Positions 1-9,155 of a stretch of 47,048 bases of DNA are shown here, in pieces. Each line of letters opens with the position of its first letter. The stretch's first letter is position 1. A program made the translations under genes and the position numbers. Origin of the DNA: Bacteroidales bacterium. GTDB lineage: Bacteria; Bacteroidota; Bacteroidia; Bacteroidales; Paludibacteraceae. The stretch spans positions 1-47,048 of the forward strand of contig SUXD01000020.1 of the NCBI GenBank assembly GCA_015061145.1. The letters run 5' to 3'. Under the pieces are notes generated by a model that saw only the letters and a list, made by a program, of their open reading frames with translations, was not told the DNA's origin and did not search any database.

Positions 1-341
1 TCTTGTGCAATAAGCATTATTCGTGGATTACTACTCTGTATATTAAACCAAGTTGGCAAATCTACACCAATAGCACCTTTACCCAATTGTTCAAAATCTG
101 TCTTGAACTTCGGGTGTTTAATAGACATCATTATCCCTGTTGTATCAGCATACCCACGAAATGGTTTCAAATTTTCTGTAAACAAACCTTGCCATTGTTC
201 ATACGAAAAATCATAACCCTCTTTCATTTGCTGATATCTTTCTTTCAGTAGTGATAAATTATCCATACCCAATATCTCTTCGGCAATCAATTGGGGTATC
301 TCTTCTGAAAGATTACATTTATTGCAAAATAGGCTTTTCAT
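1..341 (-). CDS. Partial gene, possible uracil-DNA-glycosylase-like protein
   Basis: This minus-strand frame starts with ATG at 341 and stays open to the window edge, so only about 113 N-terminal residues are seen. The start lies one base after the stop codon of the upstream gene (343-1212), which implies one transcript and translational coupling. The protein begins MKSLFCNKCN, with a CxxC pair at residues 6 and 9. Near the edge it has the stretch NPRIMLIAQD. A run of small hydrophobics ending in QD or GE and then P is typical of the first motif of the uracil-DNA glycosylase superfamily, but the deciding residues are outside the window. The function is therefore only a suggestion; the gene itself is well supported by frame, start and coupling. 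Confidence 0.55.
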   Translation of the reverse strand, partial: MKSLFCNKCNLSEEIPQLIAEEILGMDNLSLLKERYQQMKEGYDFSYEQWQGLFTENLKPFRGYADTTGIMMSIKHPKFKTDFEQLGKGAIGVDLPTWFNIQSSNPRIMLIAQ

Positions 342-342
342 A

Positions 343-1212
343 TTATTCCTCGTTTATATAATCAATTAAGTCACCAAACCAAGAAGTATTAGTTTTCAGC
401 TTCTTGATTTTTGGATCCAGCTTTCTCATTTTAGTTTCCCAATCTTGTATTTTTGTCTCGTAGAATTCAATCAATGGATGGTTTGGCTCTAATCCCTTAA
501 TGCCCAATATGCTTGTCTTGACTTTAGTAATTTCTTCTAAAATATTCTCTCGGTCTTCGTCGGGAGTGCTCCATCTGTTTGCTTCCCTATTTTCCTTTGG
601 ACTTTTAATACGACCTTCTATTTTTTTTAGCAACCTATTCACTTCATGTGCATTTTTTTTAAGGTCGTCAGTATATTTTGTAATAGACTTTACTTTGGCT
701 TCTTGGGCTCGCTTACCTGTAAACTCTGTATTAGCTATTGGCTCTCTATCCGTCTGGATTGATTTCCTTTTAGGTTTATCACATTCTTCTTGTTTATGTA
801 CTTTCTCGTGTATGCCAGCAAATTTCTCAAACGGAAACATATACACCATAGTACATTGCTCAATAGCTGAATTTGATTTCAAATAGGCGGATATATATGG
901 CTCATTGCCAATGATATCACCATTATCTCTCTTGTCATCATTGCGAGCTTTTGCATTCCAACGAAATTGGTTGTCAATCATAGTGTTTGCCCAAGTTACA
1001 AACATAATTTTTGACCCCGATAACCAAATTTTGAAATACTTGTCTCCCTCATCACCTGAATACTCAAATGCCTTTTGTGGGCTTAACATTATAATATCCC
1101 CTTGGCTAATTGATGAAAAGTCTAACTTCTTATAGGCTGCAAAGGCTTTTACAATCTTCTCGAATAATTGATTATCACACTCTTTAAGAAATGTCAAAAT
1201 CGTATTTTCCAT
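343..1212 (-). CDS. Hypothetical protein, lysine-rich C-terminal half
   Basis: I do not recognise this 289-residue protein. It begins MENTILTFLKECDNQLFEKI. The first half (about 1-135) looks globular, with a tryptophan-containing stretch FVTWANTMIDNQFRWNAKAR and no signal peptide or membrane segment. From about residue 145 it is very rich in Lys and Glu and probably forms long helices or a coiled coil (ITKYTDDLKKNAHEVNRLLK, then EEITKVKTSI and ETKIQDWETKMRKLD). It ends next to a second gene that starts one base later, so the two form an operon. About 290 nt of untranslated leader precede it, and this leader resembles the one before the restriction-modification operon at 10629. The region is AT-rich compared with the thiamine genes and lies beside tRNA-Asn, which suggests an acquired cassette. 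A defence role is inference from context only. Confidence 0.75.
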   Translation of the reverse strand: MENTILTFLKECDNQLFEKIVKAFAAYKKLDFSSISQGDIIMLSPQKAFEYSGDEGDKYFKIWLSGSKIMFVTWANTMIDNQFRWNAKARNDDKRDNGDIIGNEPYISAYLKSNSAIEQCTMVYMFPFEKFAGIHEKVHKQEECDKPKRKSIQTDREPIANTEFTGKRAQEAKVKSITKYTDDLKKNAHEVNRLLKKIEGRIKSPKENREANRWSTPDEDRENILEEITKVKTSILGIKGLEPNHPLIEFYETKIQDWETKMRKLDPKIKKLKTNTSWFGDLIDYINEE

Positions 1213-1506
1213 AAAAGTTAATAGTTTTATTGCCTACTCTTTGATAAGGTTTTCGGCTTACCCTTCTTAATAAATTGCTATGCGTGCGGACAAAAAGAAA
1301 GCGTGCAGACTGTCGGCATATCTACTCTGATGGGCTCTGGTAAACCTCGGTTGATAAATAAGCAACAGCCCTCACGCTATAAGCATAGCGAGAAGGGTAA
1401 CGGCTTATTCCCAACCATTAAAATTTACCAGATTTTATCAGAGGAATAAAGCAGTAACACTTTCGTGTTTTATCCTAAAATGTCTTGTCAATACTGAGAC
1501 TGACAA
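1213..1506 (-). ncRNA. Structured 5' leader RNA, copy 1 (undescribed motif candidate)
   Basis: This untranslated stretch precedes the gene at 343-1212. Read on the minus strand it contains, in order, a hairpin TTGTCA/TGACAA (1501-1506 with 1485-1490), a hairpin AACAC/GTGTT (1465-1469 with 1456-1460), a closing helix CTCTGAT/ATCAGAG (1437-1443 with 1325-1331), and a core hairpin from 1431 to 1337. The core's outer helix is CTGGTAAA/TTTACCAG. Inside it are GGTTG/CAACC (1412-1416 with 1349-1353), GCTTATT/AATAAGC and a terminal stem-loop around CGCTAT/ATAGCG. A second hairpin closed by TATGC/GCATA follows. The copy at 10400-10620 keeps the same order with different bases in several helices. It could be a cis-regulatory leader or an independent RNA; no coding sense was found. 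Confidence 0.7.
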
Positions 1507-1508
1507 GG

Positions 1509-1516
1509 CAAATTTA
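1509..1516 (-). promoter_or_regulatory. Bacteroidetes -7 promoter box for leader copy 1
   Basis: On the minus strand the bases read TAAATTTG, a full match to the TAnnTTTG -7 element. Transcription would start near 1502, giving a leader of about 290 nt. No clear -33 TTTG element is visible at the usual distance, so the call rests on the -7 box and on its position just upstream of the structured leader. Confidence 0.5.
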
Positions 1517-1834
1517 CAAAAACTTTTGAAAATGTACGATATTTACCCTTTATTTTTAGGCTGTTGCTAAAAAGTGTTGCCTGTCAATGAATTTATCTCA
1601 TGTTCTTTCAGAATTTGTTTCTCTTTTTTATTCAATTATACACATGCTCCATTAGAATTATTACCATTTTGCACAAAAAAATAAATAAAAATTATAACAT
1701 TCTGTAATACAATGATTTGGCAATGTGTACATATAGTAGGACAAAAACCTTATAAGTGATTGATTTTTTAGGTAATGTTGCCAAAAATGGTTGGTGAAAT
1801 CCTTGTAAATATTTATAAATCAGTTCGATATAAT

Positions 1835-1862
1835 AACTTTGATGAAAAGTTTCATCAAAGTT
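1835..1862 (+). terminator. Perfect 13-bp hairpin followed by a T run, no gene attached
   Basis: AACTTTGATGAAA at 1835-1847 and TTTCATCAAAGTT at 1850-1862 form a perfect 13-bp stem with a two-base spacer, followed on the plus strand by GTTTTTT. This is the form of a plus-strand intrinsic terminator. No credible plus-strand gene lies upstream; short open frames here have no family features. From 1517 to 1834 I see only AT-rich sequence without a supported gene. The hairpin may end a small RNA, or be the end of a lost element. Confidence 0.45.
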
Positions 1863-1959
1863 GTTTTTTGGGGGGCAAAACTTATCGTGAATAATGTCCA
1901 ATACATTTATGTGAAAAAATGGAGCAGGAGAGCTAAGGGCTTTCAACATTCCGTGAAAC

Positions 1960-1988
1960 AAAAAATCCCGCTTAATAGCGGGATTTTT
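1960..1988 (-). terminator. Intrinsic terminator of tRNA-Asn
   Basis: AAAAATCCCGC (1961-1971) and GCGGGATTTTT (1978-1988) form an 11-bp stem around a six-base loop, directly after the tRNA 3' end. On the minus strand it is followed by a T-rich tail. Confidence 0.85.
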
Positions 1989-1989
1989 G

Positions 1990-2063
1990 CGCTTCAGGAT
2001 GGGCTTGAACCAACGACCCCATGATTAACAGTCATGTGCTCTAACCAACTGAGCTACTGAAGC
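1990..2063 (-). tRNA. tRNA-Asn (anticodon GTT)
   Basis: The minus strand folds as a standard 74-nt tRNA: acceptor stem GCTTCAG with CTGAAGC, D arm with AGCTCAGTTGGTTAGAGC, anticodon arm ATGACTGTTAATCAT with anticodon GTT, and T arm with GGTTCAAGC. The discriminator base is G, as expected for tRNA-Asn. CCA is not encoded. The accessory genes at 1-1212 lie on its 3' side, the side where integrative elements usually sit, but I found no repeated tRNA 3' end inside the window to prove an attachment site. Confidence 0.96.
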
Positions 2064-2077
2064 AGTGATTTCGAATG

Positions 2078-2085
2078 CAAAGATA
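2078..2085 (-). promoter_or_regulatory. Promoter -7 box for tRNA-Asn
   Basis: The minus strand reads TATCTTTG, a perfect Bacteroidetes -7 element, 15 bases before the mature tRNA 5' end. A TTG triplet lies about 20 bases further upstream, in the position of the -33 element. Confidence 0.75.
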
Positions 2086-2138
2086 TGGGTTTATTTTTTA
2101 TATTGCAATATTTTTGCAGAAAAATAATAATATTTTTT

Positions 2139-2840
2139 CTAAATCTCGAAAATGTGCTGTTCGTTGGTCAGAAAATTGTAGGTCCATAGTCTGCCGTCGA
2201 GTGGCGTGCCTATGCCACACACTATTTTTATCACTTCCATGGCCATTGTACAACCCACCACACCGGGCACTGCGCCAATGATGCCTTCGCAGTTTTCGGA
2301 TGCAATGATTTCTTCCTCTTCGGGGAAAAGCGTACGGTAGTTTACAGGCGAGCCGTTCAGATTGAATACTGCCGCTTGCCCTCTGAATCCGCTTACCGAA
2401 CCGTAAACATACACCTTGTGGAGCGCCAGACAGGTGTCGTTTATCAGGTAGCGTGTGGCGAAGTTGTCGCTGCCGTCCACGATGATGTCGTATTTTCCGA
2501 TAATGTCGTTGGCGTTTTTCCCCGACAGAAATTCGTTGTAGATGTCAATTTTCACGTCGCTGTTGAACGCTTCCAGCCGTTTTTGCGCACAGTGCACCTT
2601 TTTTTGCCCGATTTCCTTTTCGGTGTATAGAATCTGCCGTTGCAGGTTGTGTACCGAAACGGCATCGCCGTCAATCAGCCCGATGTTTCCTATGCCGGCT
2701 CCTGTCAGATAAAGCGCGATGGGCGAGCCGAGTCCGCCTGCGCCCACTATCAGCACGCGTGCTTCGGCAAGGCGTCGTTGCCCTTCTTCGCCAATTTCCG
2801 GCATCATCATTTGTCTTGTATATCGGTTTTGGTTGTTCAT
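2139..2840 (-). CDS. thiF: Sulfur carrier protein adenylyltransferase ThiF
   Basis: This 233-residue protein is an E1-like enzyme that adenylates the C-terminal glycine of ThiS so that sulfur can be loaded for thiazole synthesis. It shows the opening NRYTRQMMMPEIGEEGQ, the nucleotide-binding motif VLIVGAGGLGSP, the acidic DGDAVSVHNLQRQ segment and the DGSDNFATRYLINDTC segment typical of the ThiF/MoeB/HesA family. The frame stays open far upstream over thiH, but ATG at 2840 fits the conserved N-terminus and lies 8 bases after the thiH stop. It is the last gene of the thiamine operon. MoeB would be the main alternative; the operon and the partner ThiS decide for ThiF. No CxxC zinc pair is seen, as in some short family members. 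Confidence 0.92.
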   Translation of the reverse strand: MNNQNRYTRQMMMPEIGEEGQRRLAEARVLIVGAGGLGSPIALYLTGAGIGNIGLIDGDAVSVHNLQRQILYTEKEIGQKKVHCAQKRLEAFNSDVKIDIYNEFLSGKNANDIIGKYDIIVDGSDNFATRYLINDTCLALHKVYVYGSVSGFRGQAAVFNLNGSPVNYRTLFPEEEEIIASENCEGIIGAVPGVVGCTMAMEVIKIVCGIGTPLDGRLWTYNFLTNEQHIFEI

Positions 2841-2848
2841 GGTGTCAA

Positions 2849-3961
2849 TCAGTTGAAAATGTCGTCCCAATCTTTCCATACTGGCTCTCGTCCTATTTTT
2901 TTCAGTGCAGCTTCCACCTCTTTGGCGGTGCGTTCGTCGCTCACATGAAACTGCTCCAGCGTCTGCGGATAGGAGTAATAGCCTCCGGGTTCGGTTTTGC
3001 TTTCGGCACTCATGGTTGTCACGCCAAGTGTGGCCATGTTGTCGCGTATGTAAGCCGGTTCGCGGGTAGAGTAGCTGATGTCCACATCGTGGTCGAAGAT
3101 GCGGTAGGCGAAAGTGAGTTGCGCCAGTTCTTTGTCGCTCATGATGACATTGGGTTGGAATCCGCCGTTTTCGCTTGGGCGCATGCGCGGGAAGTTTACG
3201 CTGTATTTTGTTTTCCAGTAATGTTTTTGCAGGTAGCGCAGATGGTATGCCATCATGGTCACATCGGTGCGCCAATCCTCCAGTCCGATGAGTGCGCCCA
3301 TGCCGATGCTGTGTACGCCGGCCATGCCCATGCGGTCGAAACCGTTGAGCCGCCATTCGAAGTTGGATTTCATGCCGCGCGGATGATAAACCTTGTATCG
3401 TTCGCGGTGGTAGGTTTCCTGAAAGCAGATGACGCCGTTCATGCCTTTTTCGACTATTTTTTTGTAACCGTCCACATCCAGCGGCATCACTTCTATTTTG
3501 ATGTTGGCAAAGTAGGGACGGGCGAGTTCCACAGCGCGCGCTATGTAATCGACGCCTGCTTTGGCGGGATTTTCGCCCGATACGAGCAGTATATTCTCAA
3601 ACGGACCGAGTTTTTTGATGGCTTTGTATTCGTTTACGATTTCCTCTTCGGTGAGGATGGTTCTTTTCATCGGGTTGCTGATGTGGAAACCGCAATATAC
3701 GCACGAGTTGGTGCACGAGTTGGTGATGTAAAGCGGTATGAACATCGAGATGGTCTTGCCGAAGCGTTCCATGGTGTATTTTTGGCTCAGTTGCGCCATC
3801 GTTTCCAGATAGGGCGCAGCGGCAGGCGATATGAGCGCCATGAAATCGTCAACGGTGCAATGCTTCTTTCCTAAGGCGCGGCGAACATCCTCGTCGGTTT
3901 TGTTCATTATTTTTTGCGTGGTCTCGTCCCACGATATTTTTGCTAATTCGTCAGAAAACAT
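2849..3961 (-). CDS. thiH: 2-iminoacetate synthase (tyrosine lyase) ThiH
   Basis: ThiH is a radical SAM enzyme that cleaves tyrosine to dehydroglycine (2-iminoacetate), the glycine-derived part of the thiazole ring, with p-cresol as by-product. The 370-residue length is normal for the family. The CxxxCxxC cluster motif is visible as NSCTNSCVYCGFHISN near residue 95, followed by the SAM-contact segment LLVSGENPAKAG. The start ATG at 3961 is followed by a typical N-terminus. It is transcribed after thiC, although about 220 bp of mosaic repeat separate the two genes, and thiF follows 8 bases later. Use of ThiH rather than the oxidase ThiO fits an anaerobic lifestyle. Confidence 0.95.
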   Translation of the reverse strand: MFSDELAKISWDETTQKIMNKTDEDVRRALGKKHCTVDDFMALISPAAAPYLETMAQLSQKYTMERFGKTISMFIPLYITNSCTNSCVYCGFHISNPMKRTILTEEEIVNEYKAIKKLGPFENILLVSGENPAKAGVDYIARAVELARPYFANIKIEVMPLDVDGYKKIVEKGMNGVICFQETYHRERYKVYHPRGMKSNFEWRLNGFDRMGMAGVHSIGMGALIGLEDWRTDVTMMAYHLRYLQKHYWKTKYSVNFPRMRPSENGGFQPNVIMSDKELAQLTFAYRIFDHDVDISYSTREPAYIRDNMATLGVTTMSAESKTEPGGYYSYPQTLEQFHVSDERTAKEVEAALKKIGREPVWKDWDDIFN

Positions 3962-4163
3962 ACAGATATTTAAGAATTTTGAATTTTGAATTAAGAATTA
4001 TGAATTATGAATTGAAAATCACTGATCAACGGGAGATATATAGGAGTTACGAGTTACAAGTTACTCTGACACTGACATTGACGCAGACATTTAGCTTTCC
4101 ACTCATACATTATTATACATCATACATCATACATCATACATCATACATTTATACATCATACAT
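3962..4163. repeat. Mosaic low-complexity repeat, locus A
   Basis: The whole gap between thiC and thiH is filled with short tandem units: GAATTTTGAATTAAGAATTA units, GAGTTAC/AAGTTAC heptamers after GGGAGATATATAG, TGACACTGACATTGACGCAG hexamer-like units, the phrase TTTCCACTCATACAT, and then a run of ATACATC heptamers. The same blocks in the same order occur at 30296-30445 (same strand) and, inverted, at 22550-22860. No coding sense is seen. Confidence 0.85.
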
Positions 4164-5858
<1,695 letters not shown>

Positions 5859-5886
5859 CTATCAATTGTCAATTATCCATTGTTCA

Positions 5887-6654
5887 TTAACTCAAGAATG
5901 CTGTCAGCGGTGAGCTGGCGTTGGCGATGGCGCTTACGCTTCCCAATCCTGATTCGTATGCGCGTCGGCCTGCCACAACAGCCTCCTTGAAGGCGATGGC
6001 CATTTCCACAGGATTGCCAGCAACAGCAATGGCGGTGTTCACCAGTACGGCATCGGCACCCATCTCCATGGCTGCTGCCGCATGACTTGGCGCGCCTATT
6101 CCGGCATCCACCACTACGGGTACATTGCTTTGCTCAATGATGATTTGCAGAAAATCTTCGGTGCGCAGTCCTTTATTCGACCCGATGGGAGCCGCCAAAG
6201 GCATTACGGTTGCCGCTCCTGCCTCTTCCAATCGTTTGCACAATACTGGATCGGCCTGACAGTAAGGAAGGACAACGAATCCGAGTTTCACCAGTTCTTC
6301 AGTCGCTTTCAGTGTTTCGATGCTGTCGGGAAGCAGATAACGCGGGTCGGGGTGAATCTCGAGTTTCAGCCAGTTGGTGCCGAAAGCCTCGCGTGCCAGT
6401 TGTGCGGCGAGCACAGCTTCTTCAGCGGTGCGTACGCCTGAGGTGTTGGGCAACAGCTGTATATTGTCTCTGACAATATGCTTCAGCATGTCGTCTTCTT
6501 TGTTGTCGAGTTCTATACGCTTCATGGCTACCGTCACCATTTGACTCTCTGATGCCTCAATAGATTTTGCCATCAGTTCGTTTGACGAGAATTTCCCGGT
6601 TCCCAAAAACAGGCGCGATGTGAATTCTTTTCCGGCAATGATTAAATTTTCCAT
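5887..6654 (-). CDS. thiG: Thiazole synthase ThiG
   Basis: ThiG builds the thiazole phosphate ring from deoxyxylulose phosphate, ThiS thiocarboxylate and dehydroglycine. The 255-residue TIM-barrel protein shows the family segments [12 protein letters not shown] near the start, [15 protein letters not shown], the [17 protein letters not shown] stretch that holds the Schiff-base lysine region, [20 protein letters not shown] and [15 protein letters not shown]. The start ATG at 6654 follows the thiE stop by 10 bases. The spacer after thiG (5856-5886) carries short ATTGTCAATTATCCATTG-like units related to those often seen in intergenic repeats. Confidence 0.97.
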   Translation of the reverse strand: MENLIIAGKEFTSRLFLGTGKFSSNELMAKSIEASESQMVTVAMKRIELDNKEDDMLKHIVRDNIQLLPNTSGVRTAEEAVLAAQLAREAFGTNWLKLEIHPDPRYLLPDSIETLKATEELVKLGFVVLPYCQADPVLCKRLEEAGAATVMPLAAPIGSNKGLRTEDFLQIIIEQSNVPVVVDAGIGAPSHAAAAMEMGADAVLVNTAIAVAGNPVEMAIAFKEAVVAGRRAYESGLGSVSAIANASSPLTAFLS

Positions 6655-6664
6655 ATTATGTGTT

Positions 6665-7285
6665 TTAATAGTTTTTTATCAAGTTTATTATTTTTTCTGT
6701 TTCCTTGCTGATGTTTTCTGCTTGCAGAATAGTGCCGCTCAGCGCAATGCCTGTGGCTCCTGCTTGCATGATGCCGGGAATGTCGTCGGCGGTGATGCCT
6801 CCGATGGCAACAATCGGAGTGGCGATGCCGTTGTCACGGCATTGCGCAAAAATGTTCCGATATCCGTCAAGCCCAATCACAGGACTCAGGTTCTTTTTGG
6901 TAGTTGTGTAGCGGAATGGCCCGAGACCGATATAGTCAACGCCCCACAAAAACAGTTGCTTGATGTCGTCGAAGGTGTTGGCTGTGCCTCCGATGAACGG
7001 TTCGCCGCCCAGCAGTTCTCTCGCTTCGAGCGGCGGCATGTCGTTTTTGCCCAGATGTACGCCGTCGGCGCCTGTCTCTTTAGCTATTTCCACATGGTCG
7101 TCGATGATGAGTGCCGCTTCATACGGTTCGCACAGTTTCTTAATGCGTGCCGCCATTGATTTCACCTCGTCGAGGGTGGCGTCTTTCATGCGCAGTTGAA
7201 TCCATCGGCATCCGCCGTCGAGTACCAGCTGTGTCTGTTCGAATTCGTCGTAGCGTTCAGTTCGGTGTGTTATAAATTGCAACAT
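6665..7285 (-). CDS. thiE: Thiamine-phosphate synthase ThiE
   Basis: ThiE joins hydroxymethylpyrimidine pyrophosphate and thiazole phosphate to give thiamine phosphate. The chosen start at 7285 gives 206 residues beginning [12 protein letters not shown], which matches the family N-terminus and overlaps the upstream gene by 16 bp; an in-frame ATG at 7324 would add 13 unlikely residues. Visible motifs are [45 protein letters not shown] and [12 protein letters not shown], which form the phosphate and pyrimidine sites. It is the better candidate for the true synthase of the two ThiE-like proteins in the operon. Confidence 0.92.
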   Translation of the reverse strand: MLQFITHRTERYDEFEQTQLVLDGGCRWIQLRMKDATLDEVKSMAARIKKLCEPYEAALIIDDHVEIAKETGADGVHLGKNDMPPLEARELLGGEPFIGGTANTFDDIKQLFLWGVDYIGLGPFRYTTTKKNLSPVIGLDGYRNIFAQCRDNGIATPIVAIGGITADDIPGIMQAGATGIALSGTILQAENISKETEKIINLIKNY

Positions 7286-7857
7286 ATTTGTATTTCTTTG
7301 ATGAATAGTTCTGGGTTTCGCCAAGCATATCCCAAAAAAGCGGCGCCGCCGAATCCTGTTTCTATAAGTTCGGGGATGTGTTTAGGTGTGACACCGCCCA
7401 ATGCGATGTACTTGTCGGTAAGTATGCCGCTTTGTTTTGCTTCGTGCAGTTCTTTTTTTTCGAAATTCGACTTGTAACCGACTTTCGATATGCTGTCGTA
7501 GATAGGACTGAGGAAACAATAGTCTTTTTGCTTGTTTTCTGCTATTTCAGTAAGCGAATGACAAGAATAGGATATTGTACCGCTATAATTCGCAGGTGCG
7601 TGCGGATTTCTGTTATTCAGATGTATGCCGCCCACGTGGTATTGCGCAGCAAGACCGAAATGGTCGTGCAGCACAATGTGCGAATGGCAGTCGGCCGGTA
7701 TTTTTTTCAGCAGATTTTCTACATTTTCGGCAGTAGAGTGCGGCTTTCTGATGTGTAGCGCATCCACTCCGTTTCGCAGAAAGAATGTGCATAGTTCTGC
7801 TTCGTTTTCGGCAAACTCCTCTTGAGTGATGACAATGATTCTGAACTTGCTTGTCAT
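7270..7857 (-). CDS. ThiE/TenI-family protein, probable thiazole tautomerase
   Basis: This 195-residue protein is a second, shorter member of the ThiE/TenI fold. It has FRIIVITQEEFAENEA at the start, VDALHIRKPHSTAENV, HIVLHDHFGLA, GGIHLNNRNPH, FLSPIYDSISKVGY and IALGGVTPKHI. The substrate loops differ from ThiE: the QLRxKD pattern is replaced by HIRKPH. A role as TenI-type thiazole tautomerase is therefore more likely than thiamine-phosphate synthase. It lies 4 bases after thiS and overlaps thiE. Such paralogues are common in Bacteroidetes thiamine operons and are often annotated simply as thiamine phosphate synthase. Confidence 0.8.
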   Translation of the reverse strand: MTSKFRIIVITQEEFAENEAELCTFFLRNGVDALHIRKPHSTAENVENLLKKIPADCHSHIVLHDHFGLAAQYHVGGIHLNNRNPHAPANYSGTISYSCHSLTEIAENKQKDYCFLSPIYDSISKVGYKSNFEKKELHEAKQSGILTDKYIALGGVTPKHIPELIETGFGGAAFLGYAWRNPELFIKEIQICCNL

Positions 7858-7861
7858 GGTT

Positions 7862-8059
7862 TTATCCTCCGCATGCGGCTTTGATGATGATCAATTTGTC
7901 ATTTTCTTTTAATGCAAAATTTCCCCATTCTGCTTTGGGCACGAGTTTGTTGTTGGCGGCTACGGCTATGCCTTTCGTCTCGATGTTTTCGCTTGTCAGC
8001 AGTTCGTTCAGCGTTTGGCACTGCGTGTCTTTTTCTTGGTCGTTGATGTAGATTCTCAT
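7862..8059 (-). CDS. thiS: Sulfur carrier protein ThiS
   Basis: This 65-residue ubiquitin-like protein ends in ...IIIKAACGG; the terminal Gly-Gly is adenylated by ThiF and thiocarboxylated to donate sulfur for the thiazole ring. It begins MRIYINDQEKDTQ and has the typical GIAVAANNKLVPKAEW middle. The start is directly adjacent to the thiD stop (the genes abut at 8059/8060) and the next gene starts 4 bases after its end, so it is tightly placed inside the operon. Confidence 0.95.
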   Translation of the reverse strand: MRIYINDQEKDTQCQTLNELLTSENIETKGIAVAANNKLVPKAEWGNFALKENDKLIIIKAACGG

Positions 8060-8869
8060 TTATGATAAGTTTTGTTGTTTATAAAAATGGTGTACCGGTC
8101 CGTGGCCGTGTCCGATGTTCAAGTTTTTTCCGGCAACAATGGCGTTGTATATGTATTCTTTGGCTTTGGCGAAAGCCAGCGGCATATCTGCTCCTTGCGC
8201 AAGCAAGGTGGCGAGGGCAGAAGAGAAGGTGCATCCTGTTCCGTGTGTGTTCTTCGATTCCACCCATGGTGAGTGTTCGTAATGTGCAGTGCCGTCGCTG
8301 TCGAGCAGCAGGTCGGTCGATGCGCCTTTCTCGTCTTTCAGGTGTCCGCCTTTCACTATCACGACCGAGCATCCTTCGGCTTGCAGCGCGCGTGCGGCGC
8401 TAAGCATGTCGTCCAGACAAGTGATTTTCATGCCAGTCAGTGTTTCGGCTTCGCTGATGTTGGGCGTGATGACGCTTGCCAACGGGAAAATTCTCTTTTT
8501 TACGGTCTCAATGGCTTGCTCGGTAATCAGTCTGCTGCCGCTTGTCGAAATCATCACGGGATCGACCACGACGAATTTCGGGCGGTATTTCTCAAGACAA
8601 TCCGCAACGGTTTCTATCTGCGGTGTATCAAACAGCATGCCTGTTTTTACGGCATCGACATTCAGATCGTCGAAAACGGCTTCTATTTGCGAACGCAACA
8701 TCAGTGGCGATACACCTTCGGACAAGGCTACACCCATGGTGTTTTGCGCTGTGAGTGCGGTGATGGCACTGCATGCATAACCGCCGAGCGCCGAAATGGC
8801 TTTGATGTCGGCTTGTATGCCTGCGCCTCCGCAACTGTCGGAGCCTGCTATGGTTAAAATAGTTTTCAT
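8060..8869 (-). CDS. thiD: Hydroxymethylpyrimidine/phosphomethylpyrimidine kinase ThiD
   Basis: ThiD phosphorylates hydroxymethylpyrimidine twice to the pyrophosphate used by ThiE. The 269-residue ribokinase-fold protein shows TIAGSDSCGGAGIQADIKA at the start, AVKTGMLFDTPQIE, VVVDPVMISTSGSRL, TPNISEAETLTGM, VVIVKGGHL and the GTGCTFSSALAT anion-hole motif. The ATG at 8869 is the first gene after the TPP riboswitch. It is the first gene of the thiamine operon. Confidence 0.96.
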   Translation of the reverse strand: MKTILTIAGSDSCGGAGIQADIKAISALGGYACSAITALTAQNTMGVALSEGVSPLMLRSQIEAVFDDLNVDAVKTGMLFDTPQIETVADCLEKYRPKFVVVDPVMISTSGSRLITEQAIETVKKRIFPLASVITPNISEAETLTGMKITCLDDMLSAARALQAEGCSVVIVKGGHLKDEKGASTDLLLDSDGTAHYEHSPWVESKNTHGTGCTFSSALATLLAQGADMPLAFAKAKEYIYNAIVAGKNLNIGHGHGPVHHFYKQQNLS

Positions 8870-8930
8870 TCCTTGTAATTTTTCTTGTAGTGCTGAAAAA
8901 ATGGAATGAACAAAAAGGCTAGTCCGAAAA

Positions 8931-9002
8931 AAATCCCTTCGCCGGCATTATCCGTACAGGTTCGTTGGGTATAATCTCAGCCTGAAAGTTAGGCACCCCA
9001 TT
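8931..9002 (-). ncRNA. TPP riboswitch (THI box)
   Basis: The minus strand carries the full THI-box signature: GGGGTGCC, then CTGAGA, ACCC, GAACCTG, GGATAATGCCGGCGAAGGGA. This aptamer binds thiamine pyrophosphate and lowers expression of the following genes. It lies about 60 bases before thiD and directs the whole eight-gene operon. The expression platform after it is T-rich (GGGATTTTTTTCGG), and I could not assign a clear terminator or anti-terminator. Confidence 0.97.
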
Positions 9003-9012
9003 TTTTACATTG

Positions 9013-9020
9013 CAAAGATA
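9013..9020 (-). promoter_or_regulatory. Promoter -7 box of the thiamine operon
   Basis: The minus strand reads TATCTTTG, a perfect match to the Bacteroidetes -7 element, a few bases before the riboswitch aptamer. Transcription would begin near 9006. Confidence 0.75.
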
Positions 9021-9155
9021 AGAAAATTGTAGAAAAGTATTTGATGTTTTTGTATTTTTTCAGAAATGAGTACATTTGTATAAAAGAAACCGGACAATTG
9101 TCGTGGCATTTTCAAATGGTGAGACAATAAACAATAAAAAGAGATTCCCTATAAT

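Noticed and set aside
3-251. An 82-codon plus-strand frame at the left edge
   Set aside because: The minus strand here carries a better frame that starts one base after the upstream stop codon; the plus frame has no features.
1213-1506. Retron msr-msd or an integron attC site
   Set aside because: No reverse transcriptase or integron integrase lies nearby, and the attC core patterns (GTTRRRY/RYYYAAC) are not in the expected places.
1692-2024. Two short overlapping frames (1692-1961 minus, 1839-2024 plus)
   Set aside because: They run through the hairpin, the tRNA terminator or the tRNA gene, and have no family features or convincing starts.
1990-2063. Integrative element attachment site at tRNA-Asn
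   Set aside because: No second copy of the tRNA 3' end and no integrase gene are visible in the window; the left part may be outside, so this remains open but unsupported.
2139-2840. MoeB instead of ThiF
   Set aside because: The gene sits last in a complete thiamine operon with thiS, and no molybdopterin gene is near.
2759-3874. A 371-codon open frame on the plus strand over thiH and thiF
   Set aside because: It is the complementary shadow of thiH, which has full radical SAM motifs; the shadow has no family features and odd composition rich in Val, Phe and His.
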